This document shows positions 1 through 8,066 of a stretch of 64,000 nucleotides of DNA, in pieces. The DNA lies in NCBI RefSeq assembly GCF_001661345.1, contig NW_017962916.1:71369-135368 (forward strand). Reading direction: 5' to 3'. Position 1 is the first letter of the stretch. Each line of letters begins with the position of its first letter. A program made the position numbers and the translations under genes. This stretch comes from Ascoidea rubescens DSM 1968. Its lineage: Eukaryota > Ascomycota > Saccharomycetes > Ascoideales > Ascoideaceae. The notes under the pieces were generated by a model that was not told the origin of the DNA, did not search any database, and saw only the letters and a list, made by a program, of their open reading frames with translations.

Positions 1-321
1 AATCTTGATAAAATTCTAACCTATTCGTTAAATGTCATTTTTGACAATAATATGGATTACTCTCAGTTGAAAATAATAAAACTAAACAACTACAAACTTT
101 CCATCGAACATCTAAATGCTTCACACAACAAAAATAATAATAATGACAGAATCTCCCAAGACCACGACAATAAAACAAAAAACAAATTCAATTACAACAA
201 ATCAATCAATCACACTCACTTTTATTACGGCGGAAACGACAGCATCAACCACTGCTTTTCAAACTTAAAATCGTTGGTATCAACAGATTTTTCTTTCAAC
301 AGAATATCCTACAACTTCTAA
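1..321 (+). CDS. 3' end of an unrecognised protein gene (5' part outside window)
   Basis: The frame ending with TAA at 319-321 is open all the way to base 1, so the gene starts before the window; 106 residues are visible. An internal ATG at 52 exists but there is no reason to prefer it as the start. The first half (about 40 residues) is ordinary mixed sequence. The second half is very rich in Asn, Lys, His and Asp, typical of a disordered yeast C-terminus. I recognise no domain. It is followed by the DBF2 upstream region on the same strand. Confidence 0.55.
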   Translation, partial: NLDKILTYSLNVIFDNNMDYSQLKIIKLNNYKLSIEHLNASHNKNNNNDRISQDHDNKTKNKFNYNKSINHTHFYYGGNDSINHCFSNLKSLVSTDFSFNRISYNF

Positions 322-979
322 TCTCACGAATTATTTTCCTTTTACTTGATGAATTTTTTTTGTTTTTTGAGACTGGTGAAACTCCCTCATCACATGTCTC
401 TACTCTTAATAAATATATAGCATTTCACTTCTCCCACTTATATTTTACTTTCTCATCTTATTTTCTTATTATTTTCTTATATTACTCTAATACATTTGCC
501 CATAACTTTATTTTCTGACTCTTTTTGACTCAAGTAAAAGGCACTATGCATGTAAATGCATATATCCGCACTGTATTGCACACAATCACATATATGATCC
601 CTCTTTCTGGATTTTTAAAGTATTCCCCAATACGGAAAAATGTAAACAATTCCTAATCTTTTTGTCTTTTTTTCCTTTTCCTTTTCATTTCAGTGCAAAA
701 AATTCAGTTAATCTCTTGAAAAATGCTTTGATGATTTCAACCATCCTCGATTTGTTGCAACTTCATGTCCTGACTCCTCGTCCTGAAGAATTTGATCTAA
801 TCACCAGCATTTATTTTCATTCCCTGATTCTTCTGTTTTTTTGTTTTCTCGTTTTTAGTTGTTCAGGATCCCTTCATAAACATCAAGAATTTGTTCTCTT
901 TCCTTGGAATTTACATTTCATTATATTTTGTTATATTTTGAACTTTCCTTCGTTGTTTATTCATCCTTGAGTTCTTACA
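322..979. other. Intergenic region: DBF2 promoter
   Basis: 658 bases, AT-rich with long pyrimidine runs on the + strand near 650-970. It holds a Mcm1/Forkhead-like composite site (listed separately) and a short inverted repeat at about 545-561 (ATGCAT, four-base loop, ATGCAT). A frame open from 662 to 970 has no ATG start and is T-rich promoter sequence, so I do not call it a gene. Confidence 0.6.
623..649 (+). promoter_or_regulatory. Mcm1 site plus adjacent Forkhead site (CLB2-cluster type composite)
   Basis: Bases 626-635 read CCCAATACGG, a full match to the Mcm1 core CCYWWWNNRG, flanked by TT and AAA. Six bases later, 642-649 reads GTAAACAA, a match to the Forkhead consensus RTAAAYAA. This order and spacing are those of Mcm1-Fkh elements in G2/M-expressed yeast genes. 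The site lies about 330 bases upstream of the DBF2 ATG. That DBF2 is mitotically transcribed here is inference from the site and from S. cerevisiae. Confidence 0.6.
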
Positions 980-2818
980 ATGAATAGTTTTTTCTCTAAA
1001 CTTACAAACACAAACTCAACCACAACCACAACCACAAACACAAACATAAACACTAATAACTCTACCAACAACACTAATATAAATTCTTCTTCTCATCCTG
1101 AATTGGAAGAAATAACAAAAAAAATTCTGTCAATTCAAGTCAACACTACTGATATCCCCACCAATAACAATAACAACTTTTATACAAACCAAGGCAACTC
1201 TCAACAAAATATGAACATTTTTGGAAACAAACAACAATCACAAATCAATTTGTTCTATGATTCAAAAAATAAAGAAAATAACCCTCCTGCTTCTCCTACA
1301 AAAAGTGTTCAATATGGAAACACAAATTATTCAAATAATGTAAATAGATCCCATTATCAATATGCAAAAAGATTAGATAGAGATTTTTATCTCAAAGCAA
1401 ATTCTCCCAAGAACAAAAGATTGGTAAACGTCTGTCAAATGTATTTTTTAGATTATTATTGCGACATGTTTGACTACGTTATATCTAGAAGACAAAGACA
1501 ACAACAGGCTGAAGAAAACATACTCAAAATCCCAAACCAACAAGAAAGATTATATCAATGGAAGTCTTATACTGGAAAGGAAAGAGCTCTATTAAGAAAA
1601 AGAAGAATTAAGCCAAAACATAAAGACTTCTCCATCATCACTCAAGTTGGTCAAGGTGGTTATGGCCAAGTTTATTTGGCTAGAAAAAAAGATACAAGAG
1701 AAATTGTCGCTTTAAAAGTTCTCAGCAAAAGACTATTGATGAAATTGGATGAAACTAAACATGTTCTAACTGAAAGAGATATTCTAACCAATACGAGATC
1801 TGAATGGTTAGTAAAACTATTCTATGCTTTCCAAGATAAAGAATCGGTTTATTTGGCTATGGAATTTGTTCCAGGTGGCGATTACAGAACTTTGCTAAAC
1901 AATACTGGTGTTCTAATTCCTCCTCATGCTCGTTTTTATATCAGTGAGATGTTTGCATCGGTTAATGCTTTACATATATTGGGTTACACCCACAGAGATT
2001 TAAAACCTGAAAACTTCCTCATTGATGCCAAAGGTCACATCAAATTAACTGACTTTGGTTTAGCTGCAGGTTCTGTATCAACTGATAGAATTGAAAACAT
2101 GAGACAGAGATTGGCTGCTGTCAAAGATTTAAACTATGGCTTACCTACTGGCTCAGTGTCTGAAAGACAGAAATCCTATCGAAGCCTAAGACAAAAAGAT
2201 ATCCATTATGCCAATTCAATTGTTGGTTCTCCTGATTATATGGCACTAGAAGTCCTTGAAGGCAAACCCTATGATTATACCATTGATTACTGGTCCTTGG
2301 GATGCATGCTATTTGAAACTCTTGTTGGTTATCCTCCATTCTCTGGAAATACACCAAATGATACTTATGCTAATCTTCGTCACTGGAAACAGTCTTTAAG
2401 AAGACCCAAATATGACAATGGAAAATATGTTTTCTCAGATAGAACATGGCATTTAATTGTTCATTTGATCAATTCTCCCAACGAAAGATTAAGATCGTTT
2501 TCCCAAATAAAAATGATGCCCTACTTCAATGAAATCGATTGGGACAATTTAAGAACCAGAGTTCCTCCATTCACACCTCAGCTTGATGATGAAGAAGACG
2601 CAGGCTACTTTGATGATTTTACCAATGAAGAAGACATGGCAAAATACAAAGAAGTTATTGCTAAAAAGACAGCTGTTGAGCGTATGAACGACAAAGAGAT
2701 TGACGATAGATATTTCATTGGTTTTACATTCAAACACAGTGGAAGTAAAAATGTATCTGTTTACAATGATCAAAGCATCATTTACTCCGAGTCTGATCCT
2801 TTTGCTACTTGGTACTGA
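980..2818 (+). CDS. DBF2: Mitotic exit network AGC/NDR kinase Dbf2/Dbf20
   Basis: 612 residues. Serine/threonine kinase of the mitotic exit network, acting with the coactivator Mob1 below Cdc15 to release Cdc14 and drive cytokinesis. The first ~130 residues are a Thr/Asn-rich disordered tail. A basic Mob1-binding type region precedes the kinase domain, which starts near residue 215. Visible motifs are the glycine loop GQGGYG (about 223-228), VALK lysine (about 245), HRDLKPEN (about 337-344), DFG (about 357), and a long NDR-type activation-segment insert before GSPDYMALE (about 416). The C-terminal extension carries the FTPQLD...DAGYFDDF block and a hydrophobic motif, FIGFTF, near residue 580. 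Similarity to S. cerevisiae Dbf2 is near-continuous through the kinase domain. I see one gene and cannot separate Dbf2 from Dbf20 orthology. It converges on DCP2. Confidence 0.95.
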   Translation: MNSFFSKLTNTNSTTTTTTNTNINTNNSTNNTNINSSSHPELEEITKKILSIQVNTTDIPTNNNNNFYTNQGNSQQNMNIFGNKQQSQINLFYDSKNKENNPPASPTKSVQYGNTNYSNNVNRSHYQYAKRLDRDFYLKANSPKNKRLVNVCQMYFLDYYCDMFDYVISRRQRQQQAEENILKIPNQQERLYQWKSYTGKERALLRKRRIKPKHKDFSIITQVGQGGYGQVYLARKKDTREIVALKVLSKRLLMKLDETKHVLTERDILTNTRSEWLVKLFYAFQDKESVYLAMEFVPGGDYRTLLNNTGVLIPPHARFYISEMFASVNALHILGYTHRDLKPENFLIDAKGHIKLTDFGLAAGSVSTDRIENMRQRLAAVKDLNYGLPTGSVSERQKSYRSLRQKDIHYANSIVGSPDYMALEVLEGKPYDYTIDYWSLGCMLFETLVGYPPFSGNTPNDTYANLRHWKQSLRRPKYDNGKYVFSDRTWHLIVHLINSPNERLRSFSQIKMMPYFNEIDWDNLRTRVPPFTPQLDDEEDAGYFDDFTNEEDMAKYKEVIAKKTAVERMNDKEIDDRYFIGFTFKHSGSKNVSVYNDQSIIYSESDPFATWY

Positions 2819-3333
2819 AGCATTTTTTTTCTGTTAATTTTTCATTCGTTTTTATTTTATATTTTATTTTATTTTATTTTATTTTATTTTATTTTATTTT
2901 ATTTTATTTTTTGGACATTTTAAATCAGCCAAATCTATCTATCTAATATCTTAGTTTTTGTTTTATAAAAGCTATTAGTAGTTTTTTCACCGTTTTTTTA
3001 TCTTGTTTTTTTATATTTTATTTCTAGTTCAAGTTTATTAAGTTTTGTTTTCTTCTTTTCTATCTAAGCAAGAATAAATTCCCTAACACTATCAATTTAC
3101 GTTTAAGTATTCGAAAAAAATATAAAAAATTATCGTTGATTTTAAATAAAGCAAAATTTCTATATAAAACAATTTTAGAGACCAAATAATTAAAAAAGGA
3201 CATTGCAATAAAATCATAAAATAGCAACTAACAAACAATAATAAAAATAGTAGTTTATAAAAATCATAATCATAATCATTAGCAATAACAAAAACGAAAA
3301 CCTTTTGGATATATAAAAGCATCTACAACTAGA
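2819..3333. other. Convergent 3' intergenic region of DBF2 and DCP2
   Basis: 515 AT-rich bases between two stop codons. It begins with a (TTTTA)n microsatellite (listed separately), followed by T-rich then A-rich sequence, as expected for two facing 3' UTRs. No gene is seen. Confidence 0.6.
2847..2910 (+). repeat. (TTTTA)n microsatellite
   Basis: About a dozen near-perfect tandem copies of the 5-mer TTTTA/ATTTT just downstream of the DBF2 stop codon. Length is probably variable between strains. Confidence 0.85.
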
Positions 3334-6300
3334 TTATTGTGTCGGGTTGGAATAAAATTCATTCAAACCTTCATTTCTTTTCAAAATCCTTATCTTGAGA
3401 GTGCTTACAGGATTAGGTTTTTGACTTGAATAATCCTTCTCTAACAAAGGCAGCAATTTGAATTTTGAATTTAACTGATTATTAGGATTTAAAGGATGGT
3501 TAGCATTCAACTGTGAATTGGGATTTAAAGAGTGAGTAGAAACTAATTGGTGAGTCCCTAATGAATTTGATATAGCTGGTGGAATAGTAAAAGAAGATTC
3601 ACGATTACTGAATTTGTTTCTATCAAATCCAAAAGGATTAAATTGGGGCTTTTGATTATGAGAACCAATTGCACTTGGCTTTGAAAAGGAAAAAGCATCT
3701 CTAGCGCCTAGAACGTTTTTGGAATTACCTAAATTAAAAGGACTAATAAAATCTGAAACAATATTTAATTCATCAGCTTTCTGATAGTTTATTTTATTTC
3801 GATATATACCGTTGAAATCATCGACATCATCAATTTCTTGGTTGTTGAATTTTTTAAAATCAATTTTATGTTCAACATTATTATCTGGATCAGTATCTTC
3901 AAAATCTTCAAAACTTTTAAAATCGTCAAAGCTTTTGAAATCATCAAAATGGTCTTCATCATTTTGAGATTGTGGAATTTCAATATCTGATATATTTTCT
4001 ATTAATGTTTTATGAAATATATCTTTTTTGTCATTTGTTTGATCATCTTCAACATCAAAGTTTATTTTTTCATCTAAATTTGTTTGAATGTTCAGAAATT
4101 GATTTGATTCTATGTCATTATTTACAAATGAATTGTGTTTGGAACTTTTTTTAGATAAACTGGGTTTTATCAAACTATCAGAATTGTGCAAAACACGTAA
4201 AAGTTCATTCCTTCCCTCTTTCTCTGTATGAGAAATACTTGGCGATCTATCAAAAGATAAAAAATTGGTATTGGTTGCAGTCCCACTATTTAAAAAACTC
4301 GAGCTAGAACTTAAACTATTATTAGCCGTTTGATAAAACAACCCAGATGAAGAAGGAACTTTTGAAGAGTCAAAATTTAAACTAGCAGAATTATTAAGTT
4401 TTTCTATTTCGAGATCCTTAGATCTTTTCCCTTTTTTTATATCGTCGTATAAAATGTCATCTTTTTCAAGAGTTCGATCAGAAAATGATTGTTCTTTTGG
4501 AGATGTGCTATCTTTACATATGGAAAGTAATTTCATAATGGAAGCAGAATCTTCTTTAAGAACATTACTACTTGATTTGGTCTCTTTTTTTTCTTCTTGA
4601 ATGGAGGTTTTGAATAATGCAGATAATAGGGGATTTTGAGTCTTGGATGAAGCTGAGTTGTCGTTTTTAGATTTAATTTCAAGAGAAACATTTTTTGAGC
4701 CTAATCCACTGTTATATGAATCATCTGGAGTATCTGCGGGGGTACTAGATTGTGGCCGTTTTAAAATTGTTATTTTTTTCGGTTTAGATTCAGACCCATC
4801 AATAGGATTGTTATTATTCAGTTTTAAGGGAGTTTTTAGTAAAGATTTTCCTTTAATATTACTATTGGATGAACTTATGTTAGGAGAGGCACTGTCTCTT
4901 TTTAAAACATCTATCAACTTCTTTTGTCGAAATACCGCTTCAGATGATGATGCGTTATCAGTGTTGAGTAAACCACCGAACTTTTTTTTTGAAATTTCAA
5001 CATGACCCTGTGAAACATTAACACTAGGGGATTTTGCTAATGGTGATTTATTTTCAAATGAAGATTCATTTCGTTTTAAAATAATCATTTTCTTTGGAGC
5101 TGGAGCAGGGGCCGTTTGAGATGACCTTAGATTTTCATGAAATCGTTCAGACATCAATTTTGAAGTTATGTTATTTATGGCTTGATTCTGATTGATGGGA
5201 TTACCAATGCTATAGGTATTTGATCCCAAAATCGAGTCATTGGTTGTGCTGACAGAATTTATGCTGGTATTAGAAAAAGTTTTTTTTATAGATACATCTC
5301 CTTTTAATAGATTATTTTGAGTGGTATTTGTGGAAAAAAATTCAGCAGGATTAAGCTTGATTTCATTTATAGCAATCTTTGGCTTAGATTCAATATTAGA
5401 GTGTTGAATATTTTCAGTGATAAGGTCATTTTGGCTATTATTAGAAAAGGCGATTTGGCTAATATTGAAATTTGGAGTAATATTGAGGTTTCCATTTGAG
5501 TTGGTATTAAATAAATGATTCGGATTTTGATGTGAAACTGAGGCATTAGAGCCTGAAGGAACACTGTCAATTGAAAGAGTTCTTTTTATAGGAGAATCTC
5601 TTCTAGATGATTGATTTATGGTATTGACACAGCTTGAATTGGAAAAGATATCTATGTGATTAAGTTTTATTTCATTGATAACATGGTTCAAAGGAATAGA
5701 TGTTTGAGGAGGAATAGATGTTTGAGGAGGAAACAGATTTAAATCTTTTATTGAGTGTTCCTCAAAACTAGTAGAAACTTCATGATCTTCACTATCGAAT
5801 TCAGAAGAAGAGTAGTTATTAGATCTTAATGGATCCCAGTTGTCCTTTTCGATCTTTTTAGGGTTAAAAAAATTGCTTTTTTCAATTTGCTTGGTTAAAT
5901 CATCTAAGGAAATATCTTGTTTTTCATCGACAGTTTTTGCAGGCAAGGAGCTTGGGTTATTAAAAAGAGATTTTGAATTTAATATAGACAATAACTCCTT
6001 GGAATTAGAATCTGAATTTTGTTTTTTCTTTTTGGATAAGACGGATACGGTAAATGATGGTTTTGAGAGATCTTCGGGATCGGGGCTCAAATAAGAGGAA
6101 AGACCATTGTAATTTGGATTATTGACTTTTGAGTAAGGTGAATTTTGAGTATTAATGTCATCGACAACTTTGAAGGTATTTTCAACATTTTTCTTTGGGG
6201 ATTGGTTATTTTTTTGTCTTTTGGGAGATGTATTGAGCAAGTTGAGTCTTTGAGCTTGTAGTTCCCAGTTTTTCATTTGAAATTGTTTCAATTGCAATTC

Positions 6301-7686
6301 TTGAAGATGTTTTTGTTGTCGTAATTGTTGCTCTTGTTGTTCAATCAATTTTTGCTGTTCTTGCTGCTGTTGTTCTTGTAATTTTTGTTGCTGCTTTTGA
6401 AGTTGCTCTTGAGAGATGGAAGAAGGCAAAATCTGAGCGTAAGGAGCATAAGAAACAGGAAAACCCATTCCTGGATAGAATGGAACGGAAATTGGATAAC
6501 CTTGAGAAGGAACAAATGATTGAAAATAGGGCATTTGATAAGAAAAGGGGATTTCCTGAGGTTTATCTTGAGAAGTAGGCTGAGACTGGGAAAATAGTTG
6601 TTGAATTGATTGTGAATTTGAAGTAAGTATTGGAACAGTGGGGGATGAAGCAGAACTTTGTGCTTGAATTTGAGTTTGGGTGGAAATCAGTTGAACCTTT
6701 TGTTGTTGCAATTGTTTTTCCTTTGTAAGAGATAAATGTTGTTCCTGTAGGAAATTCAAAAGCTCTCTTCCTTTACTAATTTGTTCAATTGAGTCTTGAG
6801 CATGGTATTTTGATTCACCAATTCCTAGTTGAGATTTTAATTGAGATTCTGCATATTTTTTCAAAGATTCTTCATCTTTAAGACCTTTAGCTTTGTTGAC
6901 CCATTTCATTAGGGGTTTTATCATTTGGTTTATGATATAGTATTGGTCATTATAGGTATTGGTATTATTATTATTATTGTTGTTGTTATTAATATTAAAG
7001 GTGGTATTTTGAAATTTTCTGCTAAACTTTGATTGTTTGGAGATTTGTTTTGAAAGCAAGTCAATTTTTTTCCATTTGATGTCTTTAATTTCGTTTCTGA
7101 CTTTTGGTATAAAAGAAGCATTTTCAGGAATATTTTTGATCAAATAGATTTTGTAGTTCTTTCCCTTTATGGTTCTTTCAATAAAATCAGATTCGATTAA
7201 ATAATTAGAAACGTCAAAACCGGTTTCTTCCAAAGTTTCACGAATTGCACATTTGGTGTCAGATTCGTCCTTGGAGATTTTTCCTCTGGGAAAACTCCAG
7301 GAATTAGACTCGATGCCTTGAACCAAGAGGATTTTGTCCAAATTGGCGTTAAATAAAGCAGTGCCCCTGACGGGTATGGTGGACTTGTATTTACCAAAGA
7401 TGGATAAGGCTGAGCTGGGGTCGTACTGGTCAGTCCATTTCCAGATTGTGGGGCATTTTTCAATAATTTTTGTGGAAAAACCTTTCATATTCAAGGCAGG
7501 TAGGTTTGGATTTATAGCACGAAGAAAATCGGTGTAGAACCATTGGGCTTCTTCGATTTGAAAAAAAACACGTTCGGAAGAGGACAAGTCTTCAGGAGGA
7601 CAGTTTATAACAAACCTGGCCAAAAGATCCTCTAAAACTTCATCGAGGGACTTGTTGGCAAAACCATCTCTTAGGGGGACAGACAT
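3334..7686 (-). CDS. DCP2: mRNA decapping enzyme catalytic subunit Dcp2
   Basis: 1450 residues, longer than S. cerevisiae Dcp2 (970). Removes the 5' cap from mRNA in complex with Dcp1; cytosolic, in P-bodies. The frame is open upstream to 7734 but only from a TTG; the first ATG (7684-7686) gives the family-typical MSVPLRDGF start. Residues 1-95 are the helical regulatory domain that binds Dcp1. The Nudix domain follows, with a complete box at residues 135-157 (G at 135, REXXEE at 149-154, G at 156). From about 230 the protein is disordered, with a Gln-rich coiled stretch at about 420-490. At least five short leucine-rich helical motifs of the Edc3/Pat1-binding kind follow, at about 560, 920, 1020, 1050 and 1160. 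Three copies of an xILKR motif lie at about 865, 970 and 1435, the last next to the C-terminus. The activity is known for the family; the motif roles are inferred. Confidence 0.95.
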   Translation of the reverse strand: MSVPLRDGFANKSLDEVLEDLLARFVINCPPEDLSSSERVFFQIEEAQWFYTDFLRAINPNLPALNMKGFSTKIIEKCPTIWKWTDQYDPSSALSIFGKYKSTIPVRGTALFNANLDKILLVQGIESNSWSFPRGKISKDESDTKCAIRETLEETGFDVSNYLIESDFIERTIKGKNYKIYLIKNIPENASFIPKVRNEIKDIKWKKIDLLSKQISKQSKFSRKFQNTTFNINNNNNNNNNTNTYNDQYYIINQMIKPLMKWVNKAKGLKDEESLKKYAESQLKSQLGIGESKYHAQDSIEQISKGRELLNFLQEQHLSLTKEKQLQQQKVQLISTQTQIQAQSSASSPTVPILTSNSQSIQQLFSQSQPTSQDKPQEIPFSYQMPYFQSFVPSQGYPISVPFYPGMGFPVSYAPYAQILPSSISQEQLQKQQQKLQEQQQQEQQKLIEQQEQQLRQQKHLQELQLKQFQMKNWELQAQRLNLLNTSPKRQKNNQSPKKNVENTFKVVDDINTQNSPYSKVNNPNYNGLSSYLSPDPEDLSKPSFTVSVLSKKKKQNSDSNSKELLSILNSKSLFNNPSSLPAKTVDEKQDISLDDLTKQIEKSNFFNPKKIEKDNWDPLRSNNYSSSEFDSEDHEVSTSFEEHSIKDLNLFPPQTSIPPQTSIPLNHVINEIKLNHIDIFSNSSCVNTINQSSRRDSPIKRTLSIDSVPSGSNASVSHQNPNHLFNTNSNGNLNITPNFNISQIAFSNNSQNDLITENIQHSNIESKPKIAINEIKLNPAEFFSTNTTQNNLLKGDVSIKKTFSNTSINSVSTTNDSILGSNTYSIGNPINQNQAINNITSKLMSERFHENLRSSQTAPAPAPKKMIILKRNESSFENKSPLAKSPSVNVSQGHVEISKKKFGGLLNTDNASSSEAVFRQKKLIDVLKRDSASPNISSSNSNIKGKSLLKTPLKLNNNNPIDGSESKPKKITILKRPQSSTPADTPDDSYNSGLGSKNVSLEIKSKNDNSASSKTQNPLLSALFKTSIQEEKKETKSSSNVLKEDSASIMKLLSICKDSTSPKEQSFSDRTLEKDDILYDDIKKGKRSKDLEIEKLNNSASLNFDSSKVPSSSGLFYQTANNSLSSSSSFLNSGTATNTNFLSFDRSPSISHTEKEGRNELLRVLHNSDSLIKPSLSKKSSKHNSFVNNDIESNQFLNIQTNLDEKINFDVEDDQTNDKKDIFHKTLIENISDIEIPQSQNDEDHFDDFKSFDDFKSFEDFEDTDPDNNVEHKIDFKKFNNQEIDDVDDFNGIYRNKINYQKADELNIVSDFISPFNLGNSKNVLGARDAFSFSKPSAIGSHNQKPQFNPFGFDRNKFSNRESSFTIPPAISNSLGTHQLVSTHSLNPNSQLNANHPLNPNNQLNSKFKLLPLLEKDYSSQKPNPVSTLKIRILKRNEGLNEFYSNPTQ

Positions 7687-8066
7687 TGTGTTGGAGGTTA
7701 ACAATAGGCAGATAACAGCGGGCGATAGCAGCAAAAAGGGAACAGAGCAGAGAAGGCAGGCGAGGAGCAGAAAACAAAACGAGTATTAGAAAAAACAAGA
7801 ATGGATTAACTATAATACAGTGAATGAGATACAAGAGTAATTGGGGACAGCAGCAGGATGGAAGGTGGTGAGAGGTGAAGAGATTTATTCTCTGGTTTTG
7901 TTTCTCTTTTTTATATTTTCTTTCGTTTTGGGCCACTCAAAGGCGGATTATCGCGGAAATGTCCCAAAACGGCAATTAGACGAGGTCAGAGCCAGGGATG
8001 CGGATGTGTATTAAACCTCCTATATATGAGAAAGAGCTTTAGAGCTTTAGAGCTTTAGAATTCTCG
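7687..8066. other. DCP2 promoter and 3' flank of the ARMH3-like gene
   Basis: 380 bases. GC content is higher than in neighbouring DNA around 7920-8010, where the 11-mer CGGATTATCGC occurs (listed separately). A short triplicated 9/10-mer (GAGCTTTAG-type) lies at about 8033-8058. No gene is seen; a frame at 7640-7936 on the minus strand is an out-of-frame shadow of the DCP2 start region. Confidence 0.5.
7944..7954 (+). promoter_or_regulatory. Promoter 11-mer CGGATTATCGC (copy 1)
   Basis: Identical 11-base word and orientation to bases 10478-10488. This copy is about 260 bases upstream of the DCP2 start. I do not recognise a known factor with certainty; GC-rich cores of this type are bound by zinc-cluster or general regulatory factors in yeasts. 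Confidence 0.35.

Noticed and set aside
662-970. Open frame in the DBF2 promoter
   Set aside because: Starts at TTG, is T-rich and has no domain; promoter pyrimidine tract.
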